Part shown: one piece after another, positions 18,855 through 28,203 of the stretch
How positions within the stretch are numbered: position 1 is the first letter of the stretch
Layout of the letters: each line of letters starts with the position of its first letter
Origin: JAISDD01 sp031553935
GTDB taxonomy: Bacteria > Bacillota > Syntrophomonadia > Syntrophomonadales > Syntrophomonadaceae
Direction of reading: 5' to 3'
Assembly: GCA_031553935.1 (NCBI GenBank)
Contig: JAVBKS010000011.1
Span: 1 to 64,000, forward strand
Length of the DNA stretch: 64,000 nucleotides
Notes under the pieces: model-generated
Told to the model about the DNA's origin: nothing
Database searches by the model: none
Seen by the model: the letters and a program-made list of their open reading frames with translations, nothing else
Position numbers and translations under genes: made by a program

Positions 18855-19007
18855 ATGGTGGCTAATGGAATTATCTCAGGTGTAGGCGATAATACTTTTG
18901 CTCCTAAGGCTGTTACTACTGAAGAGCAGGCTAGAAATTACGCCAGCGCTACCCGTGAGCAAGCATTGGCAATTGCTGTTCGAATGGTAGAAAAACTAAA
19001 AATGTAA
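18855..19007 (+). pseudogene. Remnant of an SLH-domain protein (C-terminal 50 residues)
   Basis: The open frame reads MVANGIISGVGDNTFAPKAV, continues with a TREQALAIAVRMV helix and stops at TAA. This is the second half of a typical final SLH module. The expected signal peptide, upstream SLH modules and ribosome site are missing. The frame stays open upstream but does not look SLH-like. It is therefore a truncated fragment, probably left by deletion. A strong terminator follows at 19077. Confidence 0.7.
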
Positions 19008-19076
19008 TTGTGTTTTAGCCAGCAAGTGTCACACCAAGACTTAGCTGATTAAATGAAAAATATTTAGATCATTGTT

Positions 19077-19106
19077 GCAGCGGCTGCAATTGCAGCCGCT
19101 GCTTTT
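19077..19106 (+). terminator. Rho-independent terminator
   Basis: A perfect 13-bp G/C-rich palindrome (centre AATT, arms ending GCAGCGGCTGC) is followed by TTTT on the plus strand. It ends transcription from the SLH remnant. Read on the other strand it lies 120 nt beyond the last injection-system gene and could also end that operon, though the minus-strand T-run is poor. Confidence 0.75.
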
Positions 19107-19225
19107 GTGATTATTTGTCCAAATCATTTATTATTGGCGAAGCCCTGCGATGCTTGAAGCGGCAGTATTAGTTGGCGAATAGGATGTGATAACAAATGTC
19201 TGCACCTTGTTAGGAACCCTCAATG

Positions 19226-21370
19226 TTAAATATCGGGAAAGAGATAACCAAAACTCCCCAATTGCCCAGGTTCCAGCATGCGGCCTTCTTTAAGAATTTC
19301 CCGCTTTAGCCCTTTAAAAATATGGATCATTTCCACCTTGGTCCCATCTTCGGCAGCTAAAAATGCCGCTGCCAAAGCCACATTTTTAATGTACGCTCCG
19401 GTTAGGGGGAATTGAGCAGCCAGCCAGGAAAATTCCACTTCCTCCGACAATGGTACTTGCTGCGGGAATACCGATTCCCAGATCTGCAGACGCAATCCGG
19501 CATCCGGCATTCTGAAATTAATAAGGTATTTAAAGCGGCGCACAAAGGCGGAATCAATGGCGCTGTAATTATTGGTGGCAAGAAGAGAAATTCCGCTGTA
19601 TTCTTCTATACACTGCAAGAGCAGTGATGATTCAATATTGGCAAAACGGTCATTAGAAGTGGAAGCTTCCACCCGTTTGCCAAAAAGAGCATCCGCCTCA
19701 TCGAAGAACAGTATGCTGTTACTACGTCTAGCCTCATCAAAGATCAGGCGGATGTTCTTTTCTGTTTCTCCGATATATTTATCCACCACTTGGGATAAAT
19801 CGATCTGATATAGTTCCATATGCAGTTCATTGGCAATTACCTGAGCAGCCATAGTTTTCCCGGTCCCCGGAGGGCCGGCAAATACTGCCGACAAGCCGCC
19901 GCCATATGGCAACTTCCCCGCAAAACCCCACTCTGACATAACAATATGCTTGTTTTTAACCCTATTACATATATCCCTTAATACTTCCTTGTCTTCTACA
20001 GCCAATTTTAAATCATCCCAGACGAAATTGCTTCTGACCCTCTTGGCTTTTTCGGCCAAACGATGATCGGCCAAACTGTAACAGGCTTGATAAAGAGTTT
20101 CTTTGCTAATAGCCTTGCTGCTTAAGCCGGTTCTAAGCCGGGCTGCCTGCAGGGCTTGACCAATCTGGCCTGGGGTAAAGTCAAAGGTATTGGCAATTGT
20201 ACTCAAATCGATTTCCGGAGCCAACACTTCTTCCTGAGCATAATACTGCCAAATGGTGCCACGTTGATTTTCGTCTAGAGCAGGCAGTTCGATACGAAGG
20301 ATTCTCTCAGCACCTAAATTATGGTTTTCTTCAGAGGAAATTACGAATACTGCCGAACAATAGGAAGCCGCTTCCTGCTTAAGCCAGGCTATTATTTGCT
20401 TTTGAATAGCTATTTTCTCTTGTTCCAATCCGCCGATAACCAGTGGGGCCTGTTGATATAAGGCTTCCCGCAAGGCGGTCTGCAGAATTATTTTCTTATT
20501 TTGATCAATAAATTCTTCATCAGACGGCATCAGCTGGCAGCACACCATAGCTTGCTGCGCCGCGTGGCAATAATGACGGAGCAGATGTTTTTTGCCGGAA
20601 CCGATGGCACCGAATAGGAATAGAATCTGTTCGGAATAGGGCTCAATATATTCTTGTATTAGCTGCATCTCAGCTTCCCGAAAAAAAATCGGCTCTAATT
20701 GGGCATCCGGCAAATAGCAATCCAGATGAGGGGGATAATAGTTCCCTTCGCCTAACAGTATGGACAGCAAACGCCGGTCGGGAATAAGCTGCTCATTGTA
20801 AGGGTTATCACTGGTGATAAGAACTGGAAATAAGCGAGATAATGCCTGTAGTTCTTCTTCTCCATGCCGAAATAATTCAGCTATCGTCTTGTCTTTTTGG
20901 TGAAAAAATACCCGGCAGATAAATTCCAAAGTGGGATGGGTTTTATCCACATCACCCTGCAAAAACTGAAAAACCGGCCGAAATTCTCCATCGGCAGATG
21001 CCAGCAAGGCTAATGCCAGAGCTGACCGGCCTAATTCCGTAAGGCCTAGAGCCTGGCTCAGTTTTTCAGCGGTCAAAACGATGCCCGCTTCTTTGCTCAC
21101 CATACAGCGCTCCCGAAAATAATCCTCCCAATCCCGCATGAGCTGTACATCTTGGTCTTCTTCCGGTTGGGCGATTTTTTTGTCCAGGACATAACTGATT
21201 TCATCAGCAGTAGGTAAAAATTTGCTGACCGACCGCGGGCGTTCTTCAAGACCGGCCAGTTCTCCGTTATAGAAAAAGCGCAGGCGGATGCTTTCCAATA
21301 AGAATATATCGGCTAAATATTCTTCATCACTGTGAAAAACATGTTCCTCTTGGCTTAATCCGAGTTCCAT
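19226..21370 (-). CDS. eCIS AAA+ ATPase, two nucleotide-binding modules (Afp15-like)
   Basis: 714 residues. The C-terminal AAA+ module is intact: Walker A GPPGTGKT at 499-506, Walker B ILFFDE at 553-558, then SNDRFANIE and arginines in FVRRF. An earlier module near 250-262 reads GAIGSGKKH, a Walker A with Lys where Ser/Thr is expected, so it is probably weak or inactive. ATPases of this type are a standard part of eCIS loci (Afp15/PVC15) and are thought to assist assembly or cargo loading. It is the last gene of the leftward cluster, 33 nt after the first kinase-like effector candidate, which hints at a role with these cargos. It is a paralog of the ATPase near the other end of the cluster. 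The ribosome site is AAAGGAG. Confidence 0.9.
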   Translation of the reverse strand: MELGLSQEEHVFHSDEEYLADIFLLESIRLRFFYNGELAGLEERPRSVSKFLPTADEISYVLDKKIAQPEEDQDVQLMRDWEDYFRERCMVSKEAGIVLTAEKLSQALGLTELGRSALALALLASADGEFRPVFQFLQGDVDKTHPTLEFICRVFFHQKDKTIAELFRHGEEELQALSRLFPVLITSDNPYNEQLIPDRRLLSILLGEGNYYPPHLDCYLPDAQLEPIFFREAEMQLIQEYIEPYSEQILFLFGAIGSGKKHLLRHYCHAAQQAMVCCQLMPSDEEFIDQNKKIILQTALREALYQQAPLVIGGLEQEKIAIQKQIIAWLKQEAASYCSAVFVISSEENHNLGAERILRIELPALDENQRGTIWQYYAQEEVLAPEIDLSTIANTFDFTPGQIGQALQAARLRTGLSSKAISKETLYQACYSLADHRLAEKAKRVRSNFVWDDLKLAVEDKEVLRDICNRVKNKHIVMSEWGFAGKLPYGGGLSAVFAGPPGTGKTMAAQVIANELHMELYQIDLSQVVDKYIGETEKNIRLIFDEARRSNSILFFDEADALFGKRVEASTSNDRFANIESSLLLQCIEEYSGISLLATNNYSAIDSAFVRRFKYLINFRMPDAGLRLQIWESVFPQQVPLSEEVEFSWLAAQFPLTGAYIKNVALAAAFLAAEDGTKVEMIHIFKGLKREILKEGRMLEPGQLGSFGYLFPDI

Positions 21371-21403
21371 GAGTGCTTACTCCTTTACTCGTTTTCGCAT
21401 CTC

Positions 21404-23563
21404 TTAATTGCCTGGCGAGGCCGGCATCGGCTTATTCCTTCTCTGTAAAAACGGTTGAACCGAAGGCCTCTGTGGCGATCCCGAAGGCCGGACATTTTGA
21501 AAATTCGGCACCGCGCCCGAAGCCTGCTCGGGAGGCTTAATTGCCTCAGTATCAGGTTTAGGCAAAGGATTTGGATCTGTAGACTGTGTTTCGTCCGCTA
21601 CTGTAGGTTGAGCAGAGGCCTCCTTTTCGGCTCTTTCTTCTCTTTTTAGTTCCGATATTTCTTCCGGTTTTAGTTTTTCCTCTATAGTTTCTGCCACCCT
21701 ATAATATAGATTTGAATGATAACTTCCTGGCAAAATTCGCTTATACAAGACGTTTATATGACTCTCGTTATTTTGATCATAATCTTCAACTTTCTTATCT
21801 ATTTCCATTTGTTCAATAAAGCTTTTTACGATTCGAAAACGTTCACAAGCTGCATTGATTTCAGGCTGGCCTAATAGGCCGGTTAAAGCATTCCTAATAT
21901 TTTCCTCACTTACTGCTTGAACTTTGTCCCGTATTTCCGGAGGAACAAAAGGAAAAGCAGCTTTAAGCTTTGGATAAACTCCATCAACCGGATTACCATC
22001 CATAATATCTGTATTCAATCCAAAGGAGGTGTCATTATCTATAGCCTTAATTTTTACCCCGGCTTCTCCGTTAGAGATCATATAATTGCCGGCATGACGA
22101 TCCACATGACCGACGATAAGATCTAATAAAGTCATGCGAAAAAGTTGTCCTACTACCTCAGGGCTTTGAATATTAACATATACCTCTTCATTAGCATTTG
22201 TTAAAACTTTGTTTATTTCTATTATTTCACTATTAAGATTGCGAATATTTTTTTTACTATCTTCAATTTTATCATTTATTTTTTCTCTTTCTTGTTGAGA
22301 TTTTGCCTCCTGCAAAGCAGCCTTTTGCTCACTTATCACTTTTTCGTTGATCTCAATTTGACTTATATCGAACGCGAGATTATTTTTAAGTTTTTTATGC
22401 TTATAATATTTGGCTACTTCACGGTTTTCTTCTTTAGAATAATAATACGCTGAGAGGGAGCCGGCTATTATTCCTTGGGCTAAATCCATTATTGATGAGG
22501 TATTTCCTCTTTGACTGCTGGCTAATTGAGTATTAACTGCAATATCCAATTCAAATAATTTATCGATTCTGGAGACCGCCACATCTCTTTGGGCGGTATT
22601 GGCAAAAGCTACGCCTTCGTGTTCAGGTTTATATTCAAAATCTTTTCCATAGTCGTCAATTCGCCCAGGTTCATAACCCATCCTTTCTGTCATTACAGCT
22701 AAACCAATATTTTTTTCTTTATTCATTCTACCTATCTTTTCGATTTTAGACCTTTGATGGGTGGTTCCTTCTTTGAATACTTTTGGAGCCTCTGGTGTTC
22801 CGGCTCGGTATACGGTGTTAATCGCACCGCCGCCCAAAACTTCTGCATTATCGGATAATTTGTATAGAGATGAAGTATTCAGTAGTTCTTGATAATTTTT
22901 CCCAACGAAATTACTTAATGCTTCAGGATTACTGCTCACTGCGGTCATGATATCGTCGTATACTTTATTTAACAAGTTTTTTTGCGAATGAGCTAAAGTG
23001 GCCAATTTGCCACAATCAGCCCATAGTAAAGAAAACGCTGCTTTATCTTTCTTTTTAGCACGCTCCGTTTTTTTCTCGAATAATTCGTGTCCATCAGCTA
23101 ATTTACTTTCTAGGGCTTCATGACTGCTTAAGACTGCTGCATTTATCCTCCCTATACTACCCACAAAATCTGGACTGTCGGCAGCAGGAATTCTATTACT
23201 GCTAATTATCTCTTGATATGCAGCAATACTGGCCAGAATTTCATATACATCAAGATCATCTGATTTAGCCGCCTTAAAGGCTGGGCGTTCCATTACCTTT
23301 TCCACAGTAATCAAGCGGTTATCGGTTATTCTGCTTCTATCCCTGCCTATTTGAAGAGTTCCCCGGACGGGTGTTCCCGTATCACTCCCCGCCCGTTCTG
23401 CAGCTCTGGGAGCTGCCGGTAAAAAGGCCGGAGCCGGAGCCGGTCCGGCTGGTGCCGCTGGAATTAAATCAGCTACCCCAGGTCCGCCACCGATTACAGG
23501 TGCCGGATCAGTCTTGGATTTTCCCTTATCTTTACCAAATAGTTTTGCAAATGGATTGCCCAT
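21404..23563 (-). CDS. Kinase-fold protein with Pro/Ala-rich leader, eCIS effector candidate (paralog 1)
   Basis: 719 residues. Residues 1-70 are a low-complexity leader (MGNPFAKLFGKDKGK, then Pro/Ala/Gly-rich) shared almost identically with the neighbouring paralog. A helical region follows. Next come a glycine-rich loop GGGAINTVY (244-252) with Lys264 in KVFKEG, a coiled coil (about 400-455), a catalytic-loop-like HVDRHAGN (486-493) and a metal-loop-like AIDNDTSF (507-514). This order fits a kinase fold, closest by motif to PI3/PI4-kinase or HipA-like enzymes (DRHxxN). The C-terminus is Pro-rich (RRNKPMPASP). Placed between structural eCIS genes and an ATPase, it is likely a delivered effector. 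Target and activity are inferred. Confidence 0.65.
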   Translation of the reverse strand: MGNPFAKLFGKDKGKSKTDPAPVIGGGPGVADLIPAAPAGPAPAPAFLPAAPRAAERAGSDTGTPVRGTLQIGRDRSRITDNRLITVEKVMERPAFKAAKSDDLDVYEILASIAAYQEIISSNRIPAADSPDFVGSIGRINAAVLSSHEALESKLADGHELFEKKTERAKKKDKAAFSLLWADCGKLATLAHSQKNLLNKVYDDIMTAVSSNPEALSNFVGKNYQELLNTSSLYKLSDNAEVLGGGAINTVYRAGTPEAPKVFKEGTTHQRSKIEKIGRMNKEKNIGLAVMTERMGYEPGRIDDYGKDFEYKPEHEGVAFANTAQRDVAVSRIDKLFELDIAVNTQLASSQRGNTSSIMDLAQGIIAGSLSAYYYSKEENREVAKYYKHKKLKNNLAFDISQIEINEKVISEQKAALQEAKSQQEREKINDKIEDSKKNIRNLNSEIIEINKVLTNANEEVYVNIQSPEVVGQLFRMTLLDLIVGHVDRHAGNYMISNGEAGVKIKAIDNDTSFGLNTDIMDGNPVDGVYPKLKAAFPFVPPEIRDKVQAVSEENIRNALTGLLGQPEINAACERFRIVKSFIEQMEIDKKVEDYDQNNESHINVLYKRILPGSYHSNLYYRVAETIEEKLKPEEISELKREERAEKEASAQPTVADETQSTDPNPLPKPDTEAIKPPEQASGAVPNFQNVRPSGSPQRPSVQPFLQRRNKPMPASPGN

Positions 23564-23630
23564 GCAGATTCCTCCTAATTTGAAAATCTTATGCCCGATT
23601 TAATCCTAATTCGTTTCCGAAAGCTTTTTA

Positions 23631-25868
23631 TCAATTCGCGCCGGGCGGAGTCGGCAATGGCTTATTCCTTCTCTGAAAAAAGGGCGTAGGCAAAGGTCTC
23701 TGGGGCGGTCCGGAATAGCGCACATTCTGAAAAGTCGGTACCGCGCCCGGAGGCGGTCCTGCTGGCTGGTCTGTCTGAGTACCTGGCATTGGCAGAGGCC
23801 TTTGGGGACGAGGACCAAAAGTTGGCATAGCATGAGCTTGAGGAATCTGCGGCAAAGGCTTGGGCGTCAGCCCAGTTGTGCTTGATTCTGTTTCGTCCGC
23901 TACTGTAGGTTGAGCGGAGGCCTCCTTTTTGGCTCTTTCTTCACTCAATAGGCTGGCTATGGCAGCCGGGCTTAAATCCCCTTCCATACTGAAGCCTTTA
24001 AATAAATGAGAAAGATAATTGGTAAAATCATCACCTTGGAACAAACTTGCCCGTTGATTAGTGTCTTCCGGATTATAATCTGTTACTTGGCCTTTGCTTT
24101 CCAAGTCACCAATATACTCTTTCACGATTCTAAAGCGCTCACAAGCCGCATTGATTTCAAGCGGACCTAAAAGGCCGGTTAAAGTTTGCCTGATGTTTTC
24201 TTCACTAATTGTTTGAACTTTATCTCTGATTTCCGGAGGGACAAAAGGAAAAGCCGATTTCAGTTTGGGATAAATCCCGCCGGTCTTAGTCGTCCCTTCC
24301 ATTATATCCGTATTCAAACTAAAGGAGGTGTCATTGTCGATAGCCCTAATTTTGACCCCTTCTTCTCCGGCTGCCATCATGTAATTACCACTATGCCTAT
24401 CTACATGTCCGACTATTAGATCTAATAGAGTCATGCGAAAAAGCTGTCCCACTACTTCAGGACTTTGCAAATTGACTAGAGTAGGCTCATTTAGCCGAGC
24501 CTGTAGTTTTGTAAGCTCTTTTTCTCTTTCCGGAAGCTTCGAGATCATAGAAGCTTTTTCACGGTTAGCATTTGCTAACCTCTCTTGATTGGTTCGCAGG
24601 GCAGATTCATCTAATGTTGAGATATCGATGGCACTTAAGCGGTTGATTCGTTCTTCGGTTTGAGATAACACTAAGCGGATAGCTTCAATTTCCTGGGTTT
24701 TACTCCTAATCTCAGCCTCTAATTTATTTCGATACCAATAACCGGCCGCTTCCCGGTTATCTTCGCCAGAATAGTAGCCGACTTCGCCTGCAATCGAGCC
24801 TTGCGCCATGTCCATTAATGAAGAGGTATTCCCACCTTGGCTGCTGGCTAATTGAGTATTAACCGCCATATCCAGCCCCAGCAACTTATCAATCCTGGAA
24901 ACCGCCACATCTCTTTGGGCGGTATTAGCGAAAGCGATACCTTGATGTTGAGGTTTAGTTCCATATTCCTCAATTTGCCCGCTTGAATATCCCATCCTTC
25001 GCGTCATTACATCTAAAGCAGTATTACGATCAAATCCATCTACCATTTTTTGCCGTTGATGAACGGTACCTTCTTTAAATACCTTAGGAGCATCCGGGGT
25101 CCCGGCCCGATACACGGTATTAATCGCACCGCTGCCCAAAGCTTGTGCACTACTAGGTAATTGATATAGAGAAGAACTTAGCAGCAATTCTTGGTAATCC
25201 TTCCCGGAGAAATTGCTTACCGTCTCAGGATTGCTGCGCAGGGCAGTCATTAAGTCATCGTAAACTTTGTTTAACAAAGTTTTTTGTGACAGAGCTAAAG
25301 TGGCCAAATTAGCACAATTATCGGCTAATAGAGAAAAAGGTTCTCGGTCTTTCTTATCGGCAGTTTTGGACATAGTACGAAATGATTCTGATGCTTCAGC
25401 AAATTTTGCAGTTAATGCATCATGGCTGCCTAAAATAACTGCATTTATCTGCCCAATTCTCTTGATAAAATCCGGACTGTCAGCAGCCGGAATTTCATTG
25501 CCGGCGATGATTCCCTGATAGGCAGCAATGCTATCAAATATCTCCCGTACCAAGGGATGGTCTGGTTTGGCTTTAAAAGCCGGTCGTTCCATTACCTTAC
25601 CAAGTGTAATTAAACGTTTTTCGGTAATGTTGCTTCTATCCCTGCCTATCTGAAGGGTTCCTAGTCTGGGTGTTCCCGTATCAGTCCCCGCCCGTTCTGC
25701 AGCTCTGGGAGCCGCCGGTATAAAGGCCGGAGCCGGAGCCGGAGCCGGTCCGGCTGGTGCCGCCGGAATTAAATCAGCTACCCCAGGTCCGCCACCGATT
25801 GCAGGTGCCGGGTCAGTCTTCTGTTTGCCTTTATCTTTACCAAATAATTTCGTAAATGGATTGCCCAT
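23631..25868 (-). CDS. Kinase-fold protein with Pro/Ala-rich leader, eCIS effector candidate (paralog 2)
   Basis: 745 residues, a tandem paralog of the next gene downstream. It has the same leader (MGNPFTKLFGKDKGK, Pro/Ala/Gly-rich to about 70), glycine loop GSGAINTVY (245-253), Lys265 in KVFKEG, a coiled coil (about 385-460), HVDRHSGN (488-495) and AIDNDTSF (509-516). The C-terminal tail is longer and more proline-rich (blocks such as PKPLPQIPQ and RRNKPLPTPPG). The catalytic-loop regions and the leader are conserved better than the coiled coil and the tail. A GAGGGGG ribosome site precedes the ATG. It lies 47 nt downstream of the SLH gene. Function as injected kinase is inferred from motifs and location; no signal peptide is present. 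Confidence 0.65.
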   Translation of the reverse strand: MGNPFTKLFGKDKGKQKTDPAPAIGGGPGVADLIPAAPAGPAPAPAPAFIPAAPRAAERAGTDTGTPRLGTLQIGRDRSNITEKRLITLGKVMERPAFKAKPDHPLVREIFDSIAAYQGIIAGNEIPAADSPDFIKRIGQINAVILGSHDALTAKFAEASESFRTMSKTADKKDREPFSLLADNCANLATLALSQKTLLNKVYDDLMTALRSNPETVSNFSGKDYQELLLSSSLYQLPSSAQALGSGAINTVYRAGTPDAPKVFKEGTVHQRQKMVDGFDRNTALDVMTRRMGYSSGQIEEYGTKPQHQGIAFANTAQRDVAVSRIDKLLGLDMAVNTQLASSQGGNTSSLMDMAQGSIAGEVGYYSGEDNREAAGYWYRNKLEAEIRSKTQEIEAIRLVLSQTEERINRLSAIDISTLDESALRTNQERLANANREKASMISKLPEREKELTKLQARLNEPTLVNLQSPEVVGQLFRMTLLDLIVGHVDRHSGNYMMAAGEEGVKIRAIDNDTSFSLNTDIMEGTTKTGGIYPKLKSAFPFVPPEIRDKVQTISEENIRQTLTGLLGPLEINAACERFRIVKEYIGDLESKGQVTDYNPEDTNQRASLFQGDDFTNYLSHLFKGFSMEGDLSPAAIASLLSEERAKKEASAQPTVADETESSTTGLTPKPLPQIPQAHAMPTFGPRPQRPLPMPGTQTDQPAGPPPGAVPTFQNVRYSGPPQRPLPTPFFQRRNKPLPTPPGAN

Positions 25869-25915
25869 GAATGATTCCCCCTCATTTGAAGAACACTGTA
25901 ATCATTTTTAGTAAA

Positions 25916-28192
25916 CTACCTCATCTTTGACATCAACAAACTAATGGCCTGGGCAGCTTGGGCACGGGTGCACTCACTTTGGGGAAAGAAGCTGCCACCG
26001 CCCCCCTCGCTAACTATGCCGCTGGTACTCATTCTTCCTACCGCTCCTAAAGCATAGGGAGATATGCTATCGGCGTCTTTATACTTCACGCTGGGGGTTA
26101 TCGTCCTTAACCTCAGCTGTAAGCTTAGAGAAACATTGTTTAATAAATTGGTCATCTCTTCCTTGTTTAAGGCACTATCTGGAGAAAAAGTATTTCCTGT
26201 TACTAAGAACGAAGATATATTATTGATGTAGGACCAACCCACCGCTAAAGCATACCATTGATCGGGCGGTACATCTTTGAAAGGCACTCGCGTCCGGCTG
26301 CTCAGATTAGCAACTGAAAATGCCCGGGCTGCCATATTTATAAATTCTGCTCGGGTGATTGCATCATCCGGTCGAAATTTTGAGCCTGGTTGATTGGTAA
26401 CAACTTTACGAGCTGCTAAAAATGTCACATAACTGCCAGCCCAGTGGGAAGAAGGGATATCGCTAAAAAGAGATGGTCTATAAGCGGCACCGTATTTAGA
26501 TAAATGGGGCGGAAAAAAACTCAGCATTTGCTCTTGGACATCATATCTTGATTCAGTAACTAGCTCAGTAGTGCCGTCATCTTTGATGTATTCAATGCAT
26601 AAAGCAGCAGGATCTTCACCTGCTTGAAGTATATAGGGCACCCGTATCTCCAGGGTATATACCCCGTCAACCAAGCTTACTACTTTTTCTCCGATCAAAA
26701 GCTCAGCATCAATCCCCGGCCTGCCATCATAGGTTAATTTGGAAAGACGAACTTGCAGTGTACTTCCTGAACCCATATTTAGACCTGCCAGAGCTTCATT
26801 TCTTATCCGCAATTGACCGGCTGATGTATTAACCCCTAAGAGATCTATCGAACTTCCCACTATGGCGTTTACATCTGAGCCCTGCAGATTAACCTCATAG
26901 GTTTCGTTACCCTCAGTGGTTGTATCGACAATATTAATAATCGCCTCATTCTCCCCCTGCGGTACATCACCAACATGAGCTTCGGCTAAGCCGATTAGAG
27001 CTGCTGCTTCAATACCAGTTATATTGGTTACGCTTAGGCCATCGCTCTCGCTTGTTTCCCAGGGTGTTAAAATTGTATCACTAGAGATATTGGGCTCATT
27101 GGTCTCATTAATAACATTAGGCTGCCTTTCTTCCGGTTCAGAACTGCTACTTCCGCCTCCGCCAGAGCTTGATCGAACCGGGTCATGAGTAATATGCATT
27201 CTCAATACTATTTGGGTACCATTGTCTTCAAGATTAATCGAATGATAAATATCGCTTTCAGACCCCATTTCCACGGTCCAATTATGCCAAGTGCTTCCCA
27301 TAAACAAACCCGGATCCCCGACAGCTACTTCAGAATACGACAGCATTGTCCAGGTATTGCCTCCGATGATAGTGAGATGCTCTCCGCTGCGATTAGGAAC
27401 TGTCACGGCGGCATCAAGGAATGCTCCTCCATCAAAACCTACTGAAAAAAGAGTCAGATTGCCGTTAACCGAGGCATATACTGGAGGGCCATAAAATATA
27501 CTAATTTCAAGTGTGCCGGCTTGACCGGACGCGCCTTCTATATCAAAAGAAATACTGGCAAATCCAATTGAACCCTCGGTGAAATCTAGTGACCAATTCT
27601 GCCAATCGCCTCCTTGAGTCCAATTGCCGTCGTCAATATTGTGGCTTACATAAGTGACCCCCGCTTGAGCATCAATAACGATCTGGTTGCCGGCTGCCTG
27701 ATTAATCTTTATTTCATAAGCATATTCATTGCCATTACTATAGTCATTCAGATTGCTGCCATTAACTGTTACCCCGTTAATCCATGGCTCTTCCAGTGCT
27801 AGTGCTGGGATTGTAAAGCTGGCTTGGTTTGCGGCTATTCCCACAATCCCATCTATATAGTCGCCAGCATCATAATCCAATGATCCCATGTAATAGCCGC
27901 CCATATAATCTAAATCTGTACCGTTAAATGTTGCCGTTTCATTACCTATATCCGGTTCATATCCGGTCTGTAATGTTACCTGTACATCTAAATTTCCAGA
28001 AAAGTCTTGTGGCAGAGTTATATTCTCGGTGCTATCTTCCAGGTTTCCATTCTCATCAAAATCATACTGGTTATTACCGTACCCGGGGACATAAATCTGA
28101 ACGTCGAAAGCTGATCCGGCTCCATAAGCTTTAGGCGGCAGCATCCCTAAGAGCAACAAAAATATTAATATCAAAGTCGTTGTTCTTCTCAT
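25916..28192 (-). CDS. SLH-domain surface protein encoded inside the eCIS cluster
   Basis: 758 residues with a signal peptide (RR start, hydrophobic 5-20, cleavage after AYG/GAG). The first 380 residues are beta-rich and unrecognised, with many Asn/Gly/Tyr. A Gly/Ser linker (GGGGSSSSEPEE) follows, then another beta-rich domain. Three SLH modules close the protein (starting FSDIPSSHWAG, FKDVPPDQWYA and YKDADSISPYA). It should be attached to the producer's cell wall. It lies only 11 nt from the membrane sensor gene upstream and 47 nt from the effector candidates downstream, so it is part of the transcription unit. It may shape the surface where the machine docks or exits. Confidence 0.85.
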   Translation of the reverse strand: MRRTTTLILIFLLLLGMLPPKAYGAGSAFDVQIYVPGYGNNQYDFDENGNLEDSTENITLPQDFSGNLDVQVTLQTGYEPDIGNETATFNGTDLDYMGGYYMGSLDYDAGDYIDGIVGIAANQASFTIPALALEEPWINGVTVNGSNLNDYSNGNEYAYEIKINQAAGNQIVIDAQAGVTYVSHNIDDGNWTQGGDWQNWSLDFTEGSIGFASISFDIEGASGQAGTLEISIFYGPPVYASVNGNLTLFSVGFDGGAFLDAAVTVPNRSGEHLTIIGGNTWTMLSYSEVAVGDPGLFMGSTWHNWTVEMGSESDIYHSINLEDNGTQIVLRMHITHDPVRSSSGGGGSSSSEPEERQPNVINETNEPNISSDTILTPWETSESDGLSVTNITGIEAAALIGLAEAHVGDVPQGENEAIINIVDTTTEGNETYEVNLQGSDVNAIVGSSIDLLGVNTSAGQLRIRNEALAGLNMGSGSTLQVRLSKLTYDGRPGIDAELLIGEKVVSLVDGVYTLEIRVPYILQAGEDPAALCIEYIKDDGTTELVTESRYDVQEQMLSFFPPHLSKYGAAYRPSLFSDIPSSHWAGSYVTFLAARKVVTNQPGSKFRPDDAITRAEFINMAARAFSVANLSSRTRVPFKDVPPDQWYALAVGWSYINNISSFLVTGNTFSPDSALNKEEMTNLLNNVSLSLQLRLRTITPSVKYKDADSISPYALGAVGRMSTSGIVSEGGGGSFFPQSECTRAQAAQAISLLMSKMR

Positions 28193-28203
28193 GTTTGGCC
28201 CTC

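Larger units (their letters stand above)
18729..19225. other. Intergenic region with SLH remnant and terminator
   Basis: Apart from the SLH fragment, the small hairpin and the terminator, nothing coding is seen here. The region separates the metabolic genes from the downstream end of the injection-system cluster. Confidence 0.5.
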
